A DNA stretch of 21,063 nt from Bacteroidales bacterium UBA4621 (GTDB lineage Bacteria > Bacteroidota > Bacteroidia > Bacteroidales > Paludibacteraceae): positions 26,379-47,441 of the forward strand of contig DGIN01000100.1 in the NCBI GenBank assembly GCA_002387325.1. The letters run 5' to 3'. The position numbers and the translations under genes are program-made. Numbering within the stretch: the first letter of the stretch is position 1; every line of letters begins with the position of its first letter. This document shows, piece after piece, positions 8,232-13,477 of the stretch. The notes beneath the pieces are model-generated. The model had not been told where the DNA came from and searched no databases. It saw only the letters and a list, made by a program, of their open reading frames with translations.

Positions 8232-8588
8232 TTAGGGATGAGTGGATTGGGATTGGCGGGTGAGTGTGGAGATGATATAGCCGCGGAGGGTGGTGCATGG
8301 TTTGGGGCAGGAGGAGGGATGGCGTTTGGCACGGGCGGTGTAGGCGGCGAAACGCTGCTGCCAGTCGGCACGCAAGGCGGGGTCATTGAGTATGGTTTTG
8401 GCTTGGGCAACCGCCGATGCGAAAGCGTCCAACGTGCGCTGGCGGGCGGGAGCGACGAGACCGTCGTAGGGGTGCTGCACGACATAGGCGTGGGTGCGAC
8501 CGTTGCGGGTGCGGAGAATGACTTTGTCGTTGCGGGTGAGTTTGCCCGATATGGTGTCGAAAGGATGAGAGAGGATGGTGCGTGCCAT
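8232..8588 (-). CDS. Small conserved hypothetical protein of Bacteroidales
   Basis: A 118-residue basic protein beginning MARTILSHPFDTISGKLTRNDKVI. Its opening block (SHPFDTISGKL) and RTRNGRTHAYVV resemble, from memory, a short family seen repeatedly in Bacteroidales genomes with no assigned function. The N-terminal half should be beta-rich, the middle (about 66-105: QRTLDAFASAVAQAKTILND, WQQRFAAYTA) is helical, and the end (TLRGYIISTLTRQ) is another helix. There is no signal peptide or membrane segment. It stands alone, with its own promoter 27 bp upstream. Other frames across this GC-rich stretch are open too, but only this one has a promoter and a plausible protein composition. Confidence 0.75.
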   Translation of the reverse strand: MARTILSHPFDTISGKLTRNDKVILRTRNGRTHAYVVQHPYDGLVAPARQRTLDAFASAVAQAKTILNDPALRADWQQRFAAYTARAKRHPSSCPKPCTTLRGYIISTLTRQSQSTHP

Positions 8589-8614
8589 AACTATGAGGTA
8601 TTAGTATTCGGGGA

Positions 8615-8645
8615 CAAAGATACAAATAATTTATGATATATGCAA
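8615..8645 (-). promoter_or_regulatory. Promoter for the 118-residue protein
   Basis: The minus strand has TTGCATAT starting at 8645 (-33, TTG at 8645-8643), a 20-bp spacer, then TATCTTTG at 8622-8615 (-7). The ATG lies 27 bp downstream of the -7 box. Confidence 0.75.
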
Positions 8646-8759
8646 GGGGACGGGAAGAGTATCGGGGCAACCGAATCAAAATAACAACATCAATAGCATA
8701 ATTTTGAAAGAATAAGTGTAACATTATATTATTTCTAAGCAAAATGTTATTCGTACTTA

Positions 8760-8846
8760 ACAACGCAGGACGCGTTGTCTCTATAAGCACAGCAAATCCA
8801 TTCAGTTTGTGCCAAACTGCCTGCGGACGAGGGCGTCCGCGTCCCC
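8760..8846. repeat. Intergenic repeat copy 2, hairpin modules A plus B
   Basis: Module A: ACAACGC (8760-8766) pairs with GCGTTGT (8772-8778). Module B: GCGGACG (8823-8829), loop AGGG, CGTCCGC (8834-8840), then GTCCCCG. The spacer keeps GTTTGTGCCAAAC. Relative to copy 1, a G-C pair in stem A became A-T and a G-C pair in stem B became A-T, with both sides changed together. Confidence 0.85.
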
Positions 8847-8924
8847 GAAATAATACACTATTTTGATATGATATGGTTGCCCTGCGAACCTAATTATAAG
8901 GGTACGGTAGAATCCGCAGAATGA

Positions 8925-8975
8925 ACCGTGTATCTACCGTGTATCAACCGTGTATCAACCGTGTATGTACCGTAG
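8925..8975. repeat. 11-bp tandem repeat, four units plus a partial
   Basis: Units ACCGTGTATCT, ACCGTGTATCA, ACCGTGTATCA and ACCGTGTATGT occupy 8925-8968, followed by a partial ACCGTAG to 8975. No reading frame uses it. The 11-bp period is close to one helical turn. Confidence 0.9.
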
Positions 8976-9014
8976 TTGGTAGCGGGATGAGAGATATATT
9001 CAAGACTTCCTCCG

Positions 9015-9037
9015 CCTCCCCCTTCGAGGGGGGGAGG
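9015..9037. repeat. GC-rich hairpin with TTCG-containing loop
   Basis: CCTCCCCC (9015-9022) pairs with GGGGGAGG (9030-9037) around a loop starting TTCG. There is no T-tract after it on either strand, so it is not a standard intrinsic terminator. A C-rich run (9041-9054) could form an alternative pairing with the G-run. Confidence 0.6.
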
Positions 9038-9070
9038 GACCTTCCCCGCCCCCCTGATTAAGGAATTCTA

Positions 9071-9089
9071 TGATGCCCACAGGGCATCA
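9071..9089. repeat. Hairpin module C, copy 2
   Basis: TGATGCCC (9071-9078), loop ACA, GGGCATCA (9082-9089): a perfect 8-bp stem. It shares the TGCCC-loop-GGGCA core with the copy at 6197-6213, while the flanking pairs differ in a compensated way. Confidence 0.65.
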
Positions 9090-9188
9090 ATCGGAAATCC
9101 GCAATAAGGCGGTATTTCTTTCACCTTCACAGGAGGGGAGATGATAGGGAAAGCGGGCAATGATATTGCCCTGCTAAGAAACAATATG

Positions 9189-9314
9189 CCTAATATGCCC
9201 AATAAGGCGAATGGGGCGAATGGGGCGAATAAGACGAATGGGGCGAATGGGGCGAATGGGGCGAATAAGACGAATGGGGCGAATAAGTCTAATAAGCCTA
9301 ATAAGTCCTATAGG
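9189..9314. repeat. 9-bp tandem repeat, 14 degenerate units
   Basis: Fourteen contiguous 9-bp units run from 9189 to 9314, mostly GCGAATGGG, GCGAATAAG or ACGAATGGG, with TCTAATAAG and CCTAATAAG at the distal end. The plus-strand frame reads as tripeptides of the form X-Asn-Gly/Lys. A frame from an ATG at 9141 with AGGAGG just upstream spans the array and runs to 9497, but it also crosses the hairpin repeats, so I regard the array as non-coding. Confidence 0.85.
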
Positions 9315-9317
9315 GCT

Positions 9318-9490
9318 CCATGTAGTGCCATTAAAAACATTATCGAATCTCATTCTCCGTTAATTGCCGCTAATTTGCCGTTAAGGCATTATTCTGCCAT
9401 GACTCCTGAAAACTGCGGACGAGAGAAACACTCCATTTCGTCCATGGGACTCATAGGGACTACACGGGGCACCCGCGTCCCTGACCATCG
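9318..9490. repeat. Repeat module D copy 2 and degenerate module B
   Basis: CCATGTAGTGCCATTAAAA (9318-9336) and CCGTTAATTGCCG...CCGTTAA (9357-9384) repeat the motifs at 6086-6193. Further on, CTGCGGACGAG (9413-9423) and, after about 40 bp of unrelated sequence, GGGCACCCGCGTCCC (9467-9481) look like module B split by an insertion. The tail GACCAT...TATAATTTTA matches that of module B at 11095-11140. Confidence 0.55.
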
Positions 9491-9499
9491 GGTATAATT

Positions 9500-10024
9500 T
9501 TAGCGTTTGATGTATTCAAGTATCGGTTCAATGTATTTCTTATCAGTCCAATCGCATTTATCGTCCCCGGCTGCCATCAACGCTTTTTCCCATATTTCGT
9601 AGTCGGACGGATCTTTCTTTGCAACCGCTTTTCTGAGTAAAGTGCATAATGTTCTGTCCCTGAAAGACATGGTATCCATATTCCACGTTCCACGGCAGTA
9701 AAAGAGAGGAAGATCAGACAAGTTGTCTTTCAAATTATGTTCCCTGATTAGTTGAAATGCATTTTCTTCATAAGGAGATGCGCCACAACAAAAAACAATA
9801 ATCTTTTTACCCGCCAACAGATGGATATTCTTTTTTAGAAACGACAGTCCGGCAATACCGGAAGCATATATCCCTCCGCCTAAGATAATGATGTCATAGG
9901 CAATAATTTTGTTGATATCCGCTTTTCTTGTTTCTATACACTGAAACCCTGTTTCTTCAGAGAGCCAATCGGTGTATCTTTTTGTAGCACCATATTTCGA
10001 TTGATACAGGATTATCCCATTCAT
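9500..10024 (-). CDS. Flavodoxin-domain protein (HemG-like fold), first of a tandem pair
   Basis: I choose the ATG at 10024-10022, giving 174 residues. It starts directly at the first flavodoxin strand (MNGIILYQSKYGATKRY), and a strong Shine-Dalgarno sequence GAGGAG at 10038-10033 sits 8 bp upstream. A start at 10060 would add 12 residues with no fold value. The phosphate-binding loop is QSKYGATKRY, the second flavin loop region is IILGGGIYASGIAG, and a third segment IIVFCCGASPYEE follows. It should bind FMN and transfer electrons in the cytoplasm. The partner is unknown. The wording of the protein resembles Clostridia flavodoxins, the gene is AT-rich and the Shine-Dalgarno is unusual for Bacteroidota, so horizontal transfer is plausible. 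Similarity to HemG is of fold only. Confidence 0.85.
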   Translation of the reverse strand: MNGIILYQSKYGATKRYTDWLSEETGFQCIETRKADINKIIAYDIIILGGGIYASGIAGLSFLKKNIHLLAGKKIIVFCCGASPYEENAFQLIREHNLKDNLSDLPLFYCRGTWNMDTMSFRDRTLCTLLRKAVAKKDPSDYEIWEKALMAAGDDKCDWTDKKYIEPILEYIKR

Positions 10025-10032
10025 AAAAACAT

Positions 10033-10038
10033 CTCCTC
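10033..10038 (-). promoter_or_regulatory. Strong Shine-Dalgarno that decides the flavodoxin start
   Basis: The minus strand reads GAGGAG at 10038-10033, 8 bp before the ATG at 10024. Other genes in this window lack comparable sites, as is usual in Bacteroidota. Confidence 0.7.
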
Positions 10039-10121
10039 TATTTCCAATTTGTTTGTTCATTTGTTTGCTTTATAGTTTGCCGGCGGGGCATTGGGAGGGA
10101 GTTTTCTGCGTTGGACTGCGT

Positions 10122-10643
10122 TTACAGGACCGCAAGAATTTGTTTTAGCGAATCGTAATCAACAAAATCCACTTTTTTGTTATAGGTTTCTATCAGTTCC
10201 TTATCTTCTTGCGTAAGGCTTTCGACCGGTTTGTTTTTAAGAGAACGATATAACATTTTCATCATAGTCTTGTGCAGGAAATTCAATTTGCTGTAATCTA
10301 TACTACCTCTTAAATGGAGCAAGGAAGAGGTTTCCAGCAAATGCTCCGGCACTTGCTCTCTTATGGAATGTCTGATGTTGCTTATATTCTCTTTGTTGCA
10401 TACATCCGCTATTCCCACTGTCACGATAACCAACTTTGTGTTTGGAGACAATTTTTTAACGGTATTCTTTAACCCTTTGATGCCACCTGCATATAAAGCA
10501 CCAAAATAGATTATCCGCTCATAATCAGTTAAGGTTTTTATGTTTTCATAACTGCTAACCGGAAGATGCGTCATTTCTGCAAATTTTTCTGCATATCGCT
10601 TCGTTGTGCCGTATTGGCCGGCATATATGATTAAAGTGTTCAT
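10122..10643 (-). CDS. Flavodoxin-domain protein, second of a tandem pair
   Basis: A 173-residue protein starting MNTLIIYAGQYGTTKRYAEKF, a flavodoxin first strand and phosphate-binding loop (AGQYGTTKRY). The middle loop is IIYFGALYAGGIKGL and the third strand LVIVTVGIADV. It is a diverged paralogue of the downstream gene: both have the YGxTKRY loop and the ALYAGGIKG / GIYASGIAG loop. It should carry FMN. The gene is AT-rich like its neighbour. No good TAnnTTTG box precedes it; TACTTTAA at 10665-10658 is the nearest and is imperfect. The spacing to the downstream ATG is 97 bp, so the two could form one transcript. Confidence 0.85.
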   Translation of the reverse strand: MNTLIIYAGQYGTTKRYAEKFAEMTHLPVSSYENIKTLTDYERIIYFGALYAGGIKGLKNTVKKLSPNTKLVIVTVGIADVCNKENISNIRHSIREQVPEHLLETSSLLHLRGSIDYSKLNFLHKTMMKMLYRSLKNKPVESLTQEDKELIETYNKKVDFVDYDSLKQILAVL

Positions 10644-10702
10644 ATTAGTATCAATAGTTTGTTAAAGTATGGCAGGAAGGAGAGTCGATTGAAACCGCAC
10701 TA

Positions 10703-10947
10703 TCACAAGGAATGATTCAGATACGTCCATTGCCCCCTTTTATTGCTGCCGGCACGGTATATATAACCATTTTTGCGCAGGGTTGTTATTTCTCTTTTTA
10801 ATGTTGCAAGTGAGACTCCTATTTCGTTTGCCAATTTTTCCCTTGTCAGAGAAGGTCGTTTTTTGATAGCCGTAATACACCTTTCGTTGCTTTTTTACAC
10901 TCTAAGGTAACACGTTCACCTTGGGAAAGAAGTTTATGTATGTCCAT
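10703..10947 (-). pseudogene. Internally deleted AlbA_2 (Schlafen-like)/winged-helix ATP-binding protein remnant
   Basis: From the ATG at 10947 the minus strand encodes MDIHKLLSQGERVTLECKKA, the characteristic N-terminus of AlbA_2-domain (divergent AAA, Schlafen-like) proteins of several hundred residues. That frame hits a TGA at 10848-10846. In another frame, starting around the word NERCITAIKKRP, the sequence continues to a stop at 10703 as a complete winged-helix end: SLTREKLANEIGVSLATLKR, then EITTLRKNGYIYRAGSNKRG, then QWTYL. This is the usual C-terminus of the same family. So the middle of the gene has been deleted with a frame change, joining the two ends within about 250 bp. Its promoter is intact. 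Confidence 0.8.
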
Positions 10948-10977
10948 TGCTATATATGCCCTATCACAATTTTGCTA

Positions 10978-11009
10978 CAAAAGTACTGCTTTTCAGCGGG
11001 ATGTGCAAA
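10978..11009 (-). promoter_or_regulatory. Promoter of the AlbA_2 remnant
   Basis: TTTGC begins at 11009 on the minus strand (-33, TTTG at 11009-11006), a 20-bp spacer follows, then TACTTTTG at 10985-10978 (-7). It lies 30 bp upstream of the ATG at 10947. Confidence 0.75.
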
Positions 11010-11094
11010 TAAAATAACATTTGGCAAATCACAATCGGAGGGTGTCTAATAAGTCTAAGAAACATCGAAAAACAAACAAGTCTGCCGACTTGAC

Positions 11095-11140
11095 CGCGGA
11101 CGGGGCATCCGCGTCCCCGACCATACTATATAATTTTACG
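11095..11140. repeat. Hairpin module B, copy 3
   Basis: CGCGGA (11095-11100) pairs with TCCGCG (11108-11113), followed by TCCCCGACCAT and TATAATTTTA. It resembles module B at 5906-5924 and 8823-8840, and its tail resembles that of the split copy near 9490. A lone TCTAATAAG unit of the 9-bp repeat lies at 11045-11053. Confidence 0.7.
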
Positions 11141-11154
11141 GAAAAACGACATTG

Positions 11155-11188
11155 AAAAGAGGCTGCCTACACTTGTCAGGCAGCCTCT
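11155..11188 (-). terminator. Intrinsic terminator of the SPFH/GYF operon
   Basis: An 11-bp perfect stem, AGAGGCTGCCT (11158-11168) and AGGCAGCCTCT (11178-11188), with a 9-nt loop. On the minus strand the stem is followed by TTTTCAA, a short T-tract. It lies just after the last frame of the operon. Confidence 0.75.
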
Positions 11189-11221
11189 GATTGTATAGTG
11201 CGTCTCCTTTGGAGAGGTCTT

Positions 11222-11434
11222 TTACTTCACTTCTACGCCGGTGGTGGTGTAGGTTTTGCCGTCGCGGAGGATAAGGACTTGTCCGTTGCGGAAGACTTTG
11301 CGGACGGTGGTGGTGTTATCGGCGGGTACGCTATTCACGGCTGTGGCGGGGGACTGTGTGTACTGCGCCTCAAGGGTGATGTCTTCGGTGGCGGTGAACA
11401 GATAGGGGTTATGTGGCGAAAAAATATCTACTGA
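11222..11434 (-). pseudogene. Orphan C-terminal tail of a large secreted protein
   Basis: The minus strand is open for 70 codons to a TAA at 11224-11222. It has no start of its own and encodes NPYLFTATEDITLEAQYTQS, then VRKVFRNGQVLILRDGKTYT, then a terminal GVEVK. The first block is the end of a Listeria-Bacteroides type repeat domain (NPYxFTxTEDITLxA), and the last is the conserved short C-terminal tail found on many secreted Bacteroidales proteins. The rest of such a protein is absent. The frame is continuous with that of the upstream 83-residue gene, separated only by that gene's TAG stop, so a readthrough product would carry this tail. I judge it a 3' remnant left by a deletion. Confidence 0.7.
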
Positions 11435-11686
11435 CTACTTGGTGAGGAGTTGCTGTATCTGTTTGGCATCGGAGCGGGTGAAGCCGTTGGTCTCGATGAT
11501 GATGTCGGCAAAGAGCAGTCCCGCTTTGAGCGAGACACTGCCGATGCTGCTGCGCTGGATAACCGTAGCAGCATAGCCGATGAGGCGGGCTTTGTAGAAC
11601 GTGACTTTCTCGTCGTCTATTTCCAACTTGTCTGGAAAAACCACATTGCCACCTGTGATATGGCTGGCTGAAAATTTGTAAGGCAT
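11435..11686 (-). CDS. Small PH-like domain protein, last gene of the SPFH/GYF operon
   Basis: An 83-residue cytoplasmic protein with no signal or membrane segment. Residues about 10-80 alternate short strands (FPDKLEIDDEKVTFYKA, SSIGSVSLKAGLLFADIIIE) and end in a helix (RSDAKQIQQLLTK). That pattern fits a bacterial pleckstrin-homology-like domain (bPH type), a fold used to attach proteins to membrane or partner proteins. The strand IGSVSLKAGLLFADIIIET followed by a closing helix is the best indicator. It lies 60 bp after the preceding operon gene and before the terminator. The assignment is by eye and tentative. Confidence 0.6.
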   Translation of the reverse strand: MPYKFSASHITGGNVVFPDKLEIDDEKVTFYKARLIGYAATVIQRSSIGSVSLKAGLLFADIIIETNGFTRSDAKQIQQLLTK

Positions 11687-11746
11687 AATGCTGTGCGTAT
11701 TTGTATTGGTTATTCTGTTGTTAAATTCTTCGTTGTCTCCGGGATA

Positions 11747-12157
11747 CTACTCCTTTACCAATATCTCCAATACGCTGATAATGATGCCACCGCCGGGGAT
11801 AGAATCAGCAACGGGTGTAAGTGTCTCCAGCAGATACTTGGCATCCAAATGCGTCTTGAGATAGCCGATGTATTCCGCATCTCTATCTTCGCTTTCCGAT
11901 ACTTTGTAGTTGGCAGCAGCGTCCCGAAGCACATCTACAGACGGTATCAATGCTTTCAGTGATTTTACAAAACGGGCGGAAATGGCTATGGCTTTCTCCA
12001 CTTTGTCGTACTCAACTTCCACTGCCTTTTGAATAATAGCGTGTTGGTCGATTTGTCCAACTTGCTCTTTCAATTTGGCACTGCTTTCAATTGTAAACTT
12101 GGATAGTTTTTCGCCACTCTCGGTTGCGGCTTTTGAAATTTTATTGAATAGTTCCAT
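11747..12157 (-). CDS. Hypothetical helical protein of the SPFH/GYF operon
   Basis: A 136-residue protein I do not recognise. The N-terminus (MELFNKISKAATESGEKLSK and on to FTIESSAKLKEQV) should be a long amphipathic helix. The middle is helical too (VEKAIAISARFVKSLKALIP). The end is a short Gly-rich hydrophobic stretch (SIPGGGIIISVLEILVKE). There is no cleavable signal. An amphipathic N-terminal helix and hydrophobic tail would suit a peripheral membrane protein, consistent with membrane-related neighbours. It lies 20 bp after the four-helix membrane protein gene, so it belongs to the same transcript. Confidence 0.7.
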   Translation of the reverse strand: MELFNKISKAATESGEKLSKFTIESSAKLKEQVGQIDQHAIIQKAVEVEYDKVEKAIAISARFVKSLKALIPSVDVLRDAAANYKVSESEDRDAEYIGYLKTHLDAKYLLETLTPVADSIPGGGIIISVLEILVKE

Positions 12158-12177
12158 AGTATTTTATTGGAAAGTGA

Positions 12178-12552
12178 TTATTCTTTTTGAGCATCATGGT
12201 TCTGCTCTTTCGGTTTGTAAAGAGAGAACACTACGAGTACACCGATGACAGCAAGAATGGCGTTGATTGCCACGTAAAGCACAACCGGATAGCAGAAGAA
12301 ACTGAATACAAAGTTGCTTGTCAGCACAAACAAAGCATCTAACCACGCTATCAATTTGATATTGATATTCCGCTTTCCACACTTATAATCCACTCCCATT
12401 GACAATGCCAACGAAACACCAAGTGTTACGAACGTAGTAGCCAATGATATCCATTGGCGATAGTCCACTGCGGGGGCGATATAATAACAGATGACGCCCA
12501 ACAAGGCGGCGATACAAAGGGATAAAATCAACTTTATGATATTTACTTTCAT
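12178..12552 (-). CDS. Four-helix small membrane protein of the SPFH/GYF operon
   Basis: A 124-residue protein with four hydrophobic segments at about residues 5-27, 33-53, 66-86 and 90-112. A short basic loop (KCGKRNINIK) lies between helices two and three, and the tail is charged (KPKEQNHDAQKE). By the positive-inside rule both ends face the cytoplasm. No enzymatic motif is visible. It lies 12 bp after the GYF_2/RuvA-C-like gene. A membrane anchor or partner for the SPFH protein is a reasonable guess from context only. Confidence 0.75.
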   Translation of the reverse strand: MKVNIIKLILSLCIAALLGVICYYIAPAVDYRQWISLATTFVTLGVSLALSMGVDYKCGKRNINIKLIAWLDALFVLTSNFVFSFFCYPVVLYVAINAILAVIGVLVVFSLYKPKEQNHDAQKE

Positions 12553-12564
12553 ATACGTATGAAT

Positions 12565-13077
12565 TTATAATTGTTTCAACACTTCTTTTATTGCATCTTC
12601 TATTGAGATATTGGGGTTTGCACTCAAAACAGAATCTATCCTCTTTCGGGTTGCGGCATCTTTATACCCCAATGATGCCATGGCATTGACTACGGCTTCT
12701 TTTGTTTGCTGGTTTACATCGGGTGTGGCGGGGAGTGTGTTTCCTGCCGATGAGGATAGTAATATCAGTTTCTGAATGTTCGGTACATTGCGGGCGGGTG
12801 TCCACTGCGTCAGTTGGGGTGTCCAAACCAAAGTATCGTCAATGAGTATGCCGTTGGCTATCAACGTTTTTAGTTCAGAATCGTTCAAAGGTCCGACTTG
12901 TCGCCCGTTTACGGCGATATAGGTAAGCGCCTCCGTCTTTTGCAACGGCGGCGGGGTAGCGGTTTGCGGTTTGGAGAGTTGCGGCATACAGCCCTCCATC
13001 ATATTCGGCATTTGGCGAATGACGCTCATACCGATACCCAACTTCATCATCTGTTCCAAGAAATTATCGTCTATCAT
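12565..13077 (-). CDS. GYF_2-domain protein with RuvA-C/UBA-like C-terminus
   Basis: A 170-residue protein. Residues 41-45 are TPPPL. Residues 52-105 form a GYF_2 domain (YIAVNGRQVGPLNDSELKTL, then GILIDDTLVW and WTPARNVP), a fold that in eukaryotic relatives binds proline-rich peptides. Residues 125-170 (KEAVVNAMASLGYKDAATRK and ISIEDAIKEVLKQL) resemble the three-helix RuvA C-terminal/UBA-like domain, which in RuvA contacts an ATPase. The N-terminal 30 residues are Met-rich and helical. It is separated by 10 bp from the other small GYF_2 gene upstream. It probably acts as a cytoplasmic adaptor that joins operon proteins (inference). Confidence 0.8.
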   Translation of the reverse strand: MIDDNFLEQMMKLGIGMSVIRQMPNMMEGCMPQLSKPQTATPPPLQKTEALTYIAVNGRQVGPLNDSELKTLIANGILIDDTLVWTPQLTQWTPARNVPNIQKLILLSSSAGNTLPATPDVNQQTKEAVVNAMASLGYKDAATRKRIDSVLSANPNISIEDAIKEVLKQL

Positions 13078-13087
13078 AACATACGGA

Positions 13088-13465
13088 TTAGCGGGTTAAT
13101 TCTTCGGTATCACAGATATGCACCCAGCCGGACAAGCCCTCTTTCCAGCACAAGGTTCGGTCGGAGATAATCCCTTGTTGCAGGAAATCACGCACTTGCG
13201 CACCGGTGAAAGGACCTTTGGCGTTGTCCTCTATTGCAAGATAGTATTGTGCCGTTTGCGGTACCTGCGGTGGGGTGGCGGTTCGCGCCGCTTCCTGCCG
13301 TTGCAGGATATTCTCCATAATAGGCAATACTACCGGTTTGGGCAAATAGCCTTGCTGTGCAGGGATTTGCACGTGTTGTATATTCTGAAGGGTTTGCTGT
13401 GTCAATGCTTCAGAAAGGTTCGATTTTGCTATTTGGTCAAGCGTATTATAATCCATTGGTTTCAT
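13088..13465 (-). CDS. Small GYF_2-domain protein
   Basis: A 125-residue cytoplasmic protein. Residues about 8-30 form a Gln-rich helix, residues 40-50 contain PKPVVLP, residues 63-69 are a proline-rich TATPPQV, and residues 73-122 are a GYF_2 domain (YYLAIEDNAKGPFTGAQVRD, then TLCWKEGLSGWVHI). The layout, proline-rich peptide then GYF_2, is the same as in the SPFH protein and in the next gene downstream. It lies 12 bp after the SPFH gene. No catalytic features are visible. Confidence 0.8.
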   Translation of the reverse strand: MKPMDYNTLDQIAKSNLSEALTQQTLQNIQHVQIPAQQGYLPKPVVLPIMENILQRQEAARTATPPQVPQTAQYYLAIEDNAKGPFTGAQVRDFLQQGIISDRTLCWKEGLSGWVHICDTEELTR

Positions 13466-13477
13466 AATTCATTCATT

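Larger units (their letters stand above)
8646..9499. other. Gene-free repeat-rich region
   Basis: No convincing gene lies here. In order it holds hairpin modules A and B (8760-8846), an 11-bp tandem repeat (8925-8975), a GC hairpin with a TTCG-containing loop (9015-9037), module C (9071-9089), a 9-bp tandem repeat (9189-9314), module D (9318-9384) and a degenerate module B (9413-9490). It lies between the promoter of the 118-residue protein and the 3' end of a flavodoxin gene. Confidence 0.7.

Noticed and set aside
8226..8636. Gly-rich plus-strand frame and other minus-strand frames across 8123-8790
   Set aside because: They overlap the 118-residue protein, which alone has a promoter and a balanced composition.
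9189..9314. Possible CRISPR array
   Set aside because: The repeat unit is 9 bp and contiguous, with no spacers and no cas genes nearby.
9141..9497. Plus-strand protein of 118 residues with Asn-rich tripeptide repeats
   Set aside because: It runs through a tandem repeat and then through modules D and B, has no Bacteroidota promoter, and has no domain. Kept only as a finding on the repeat.
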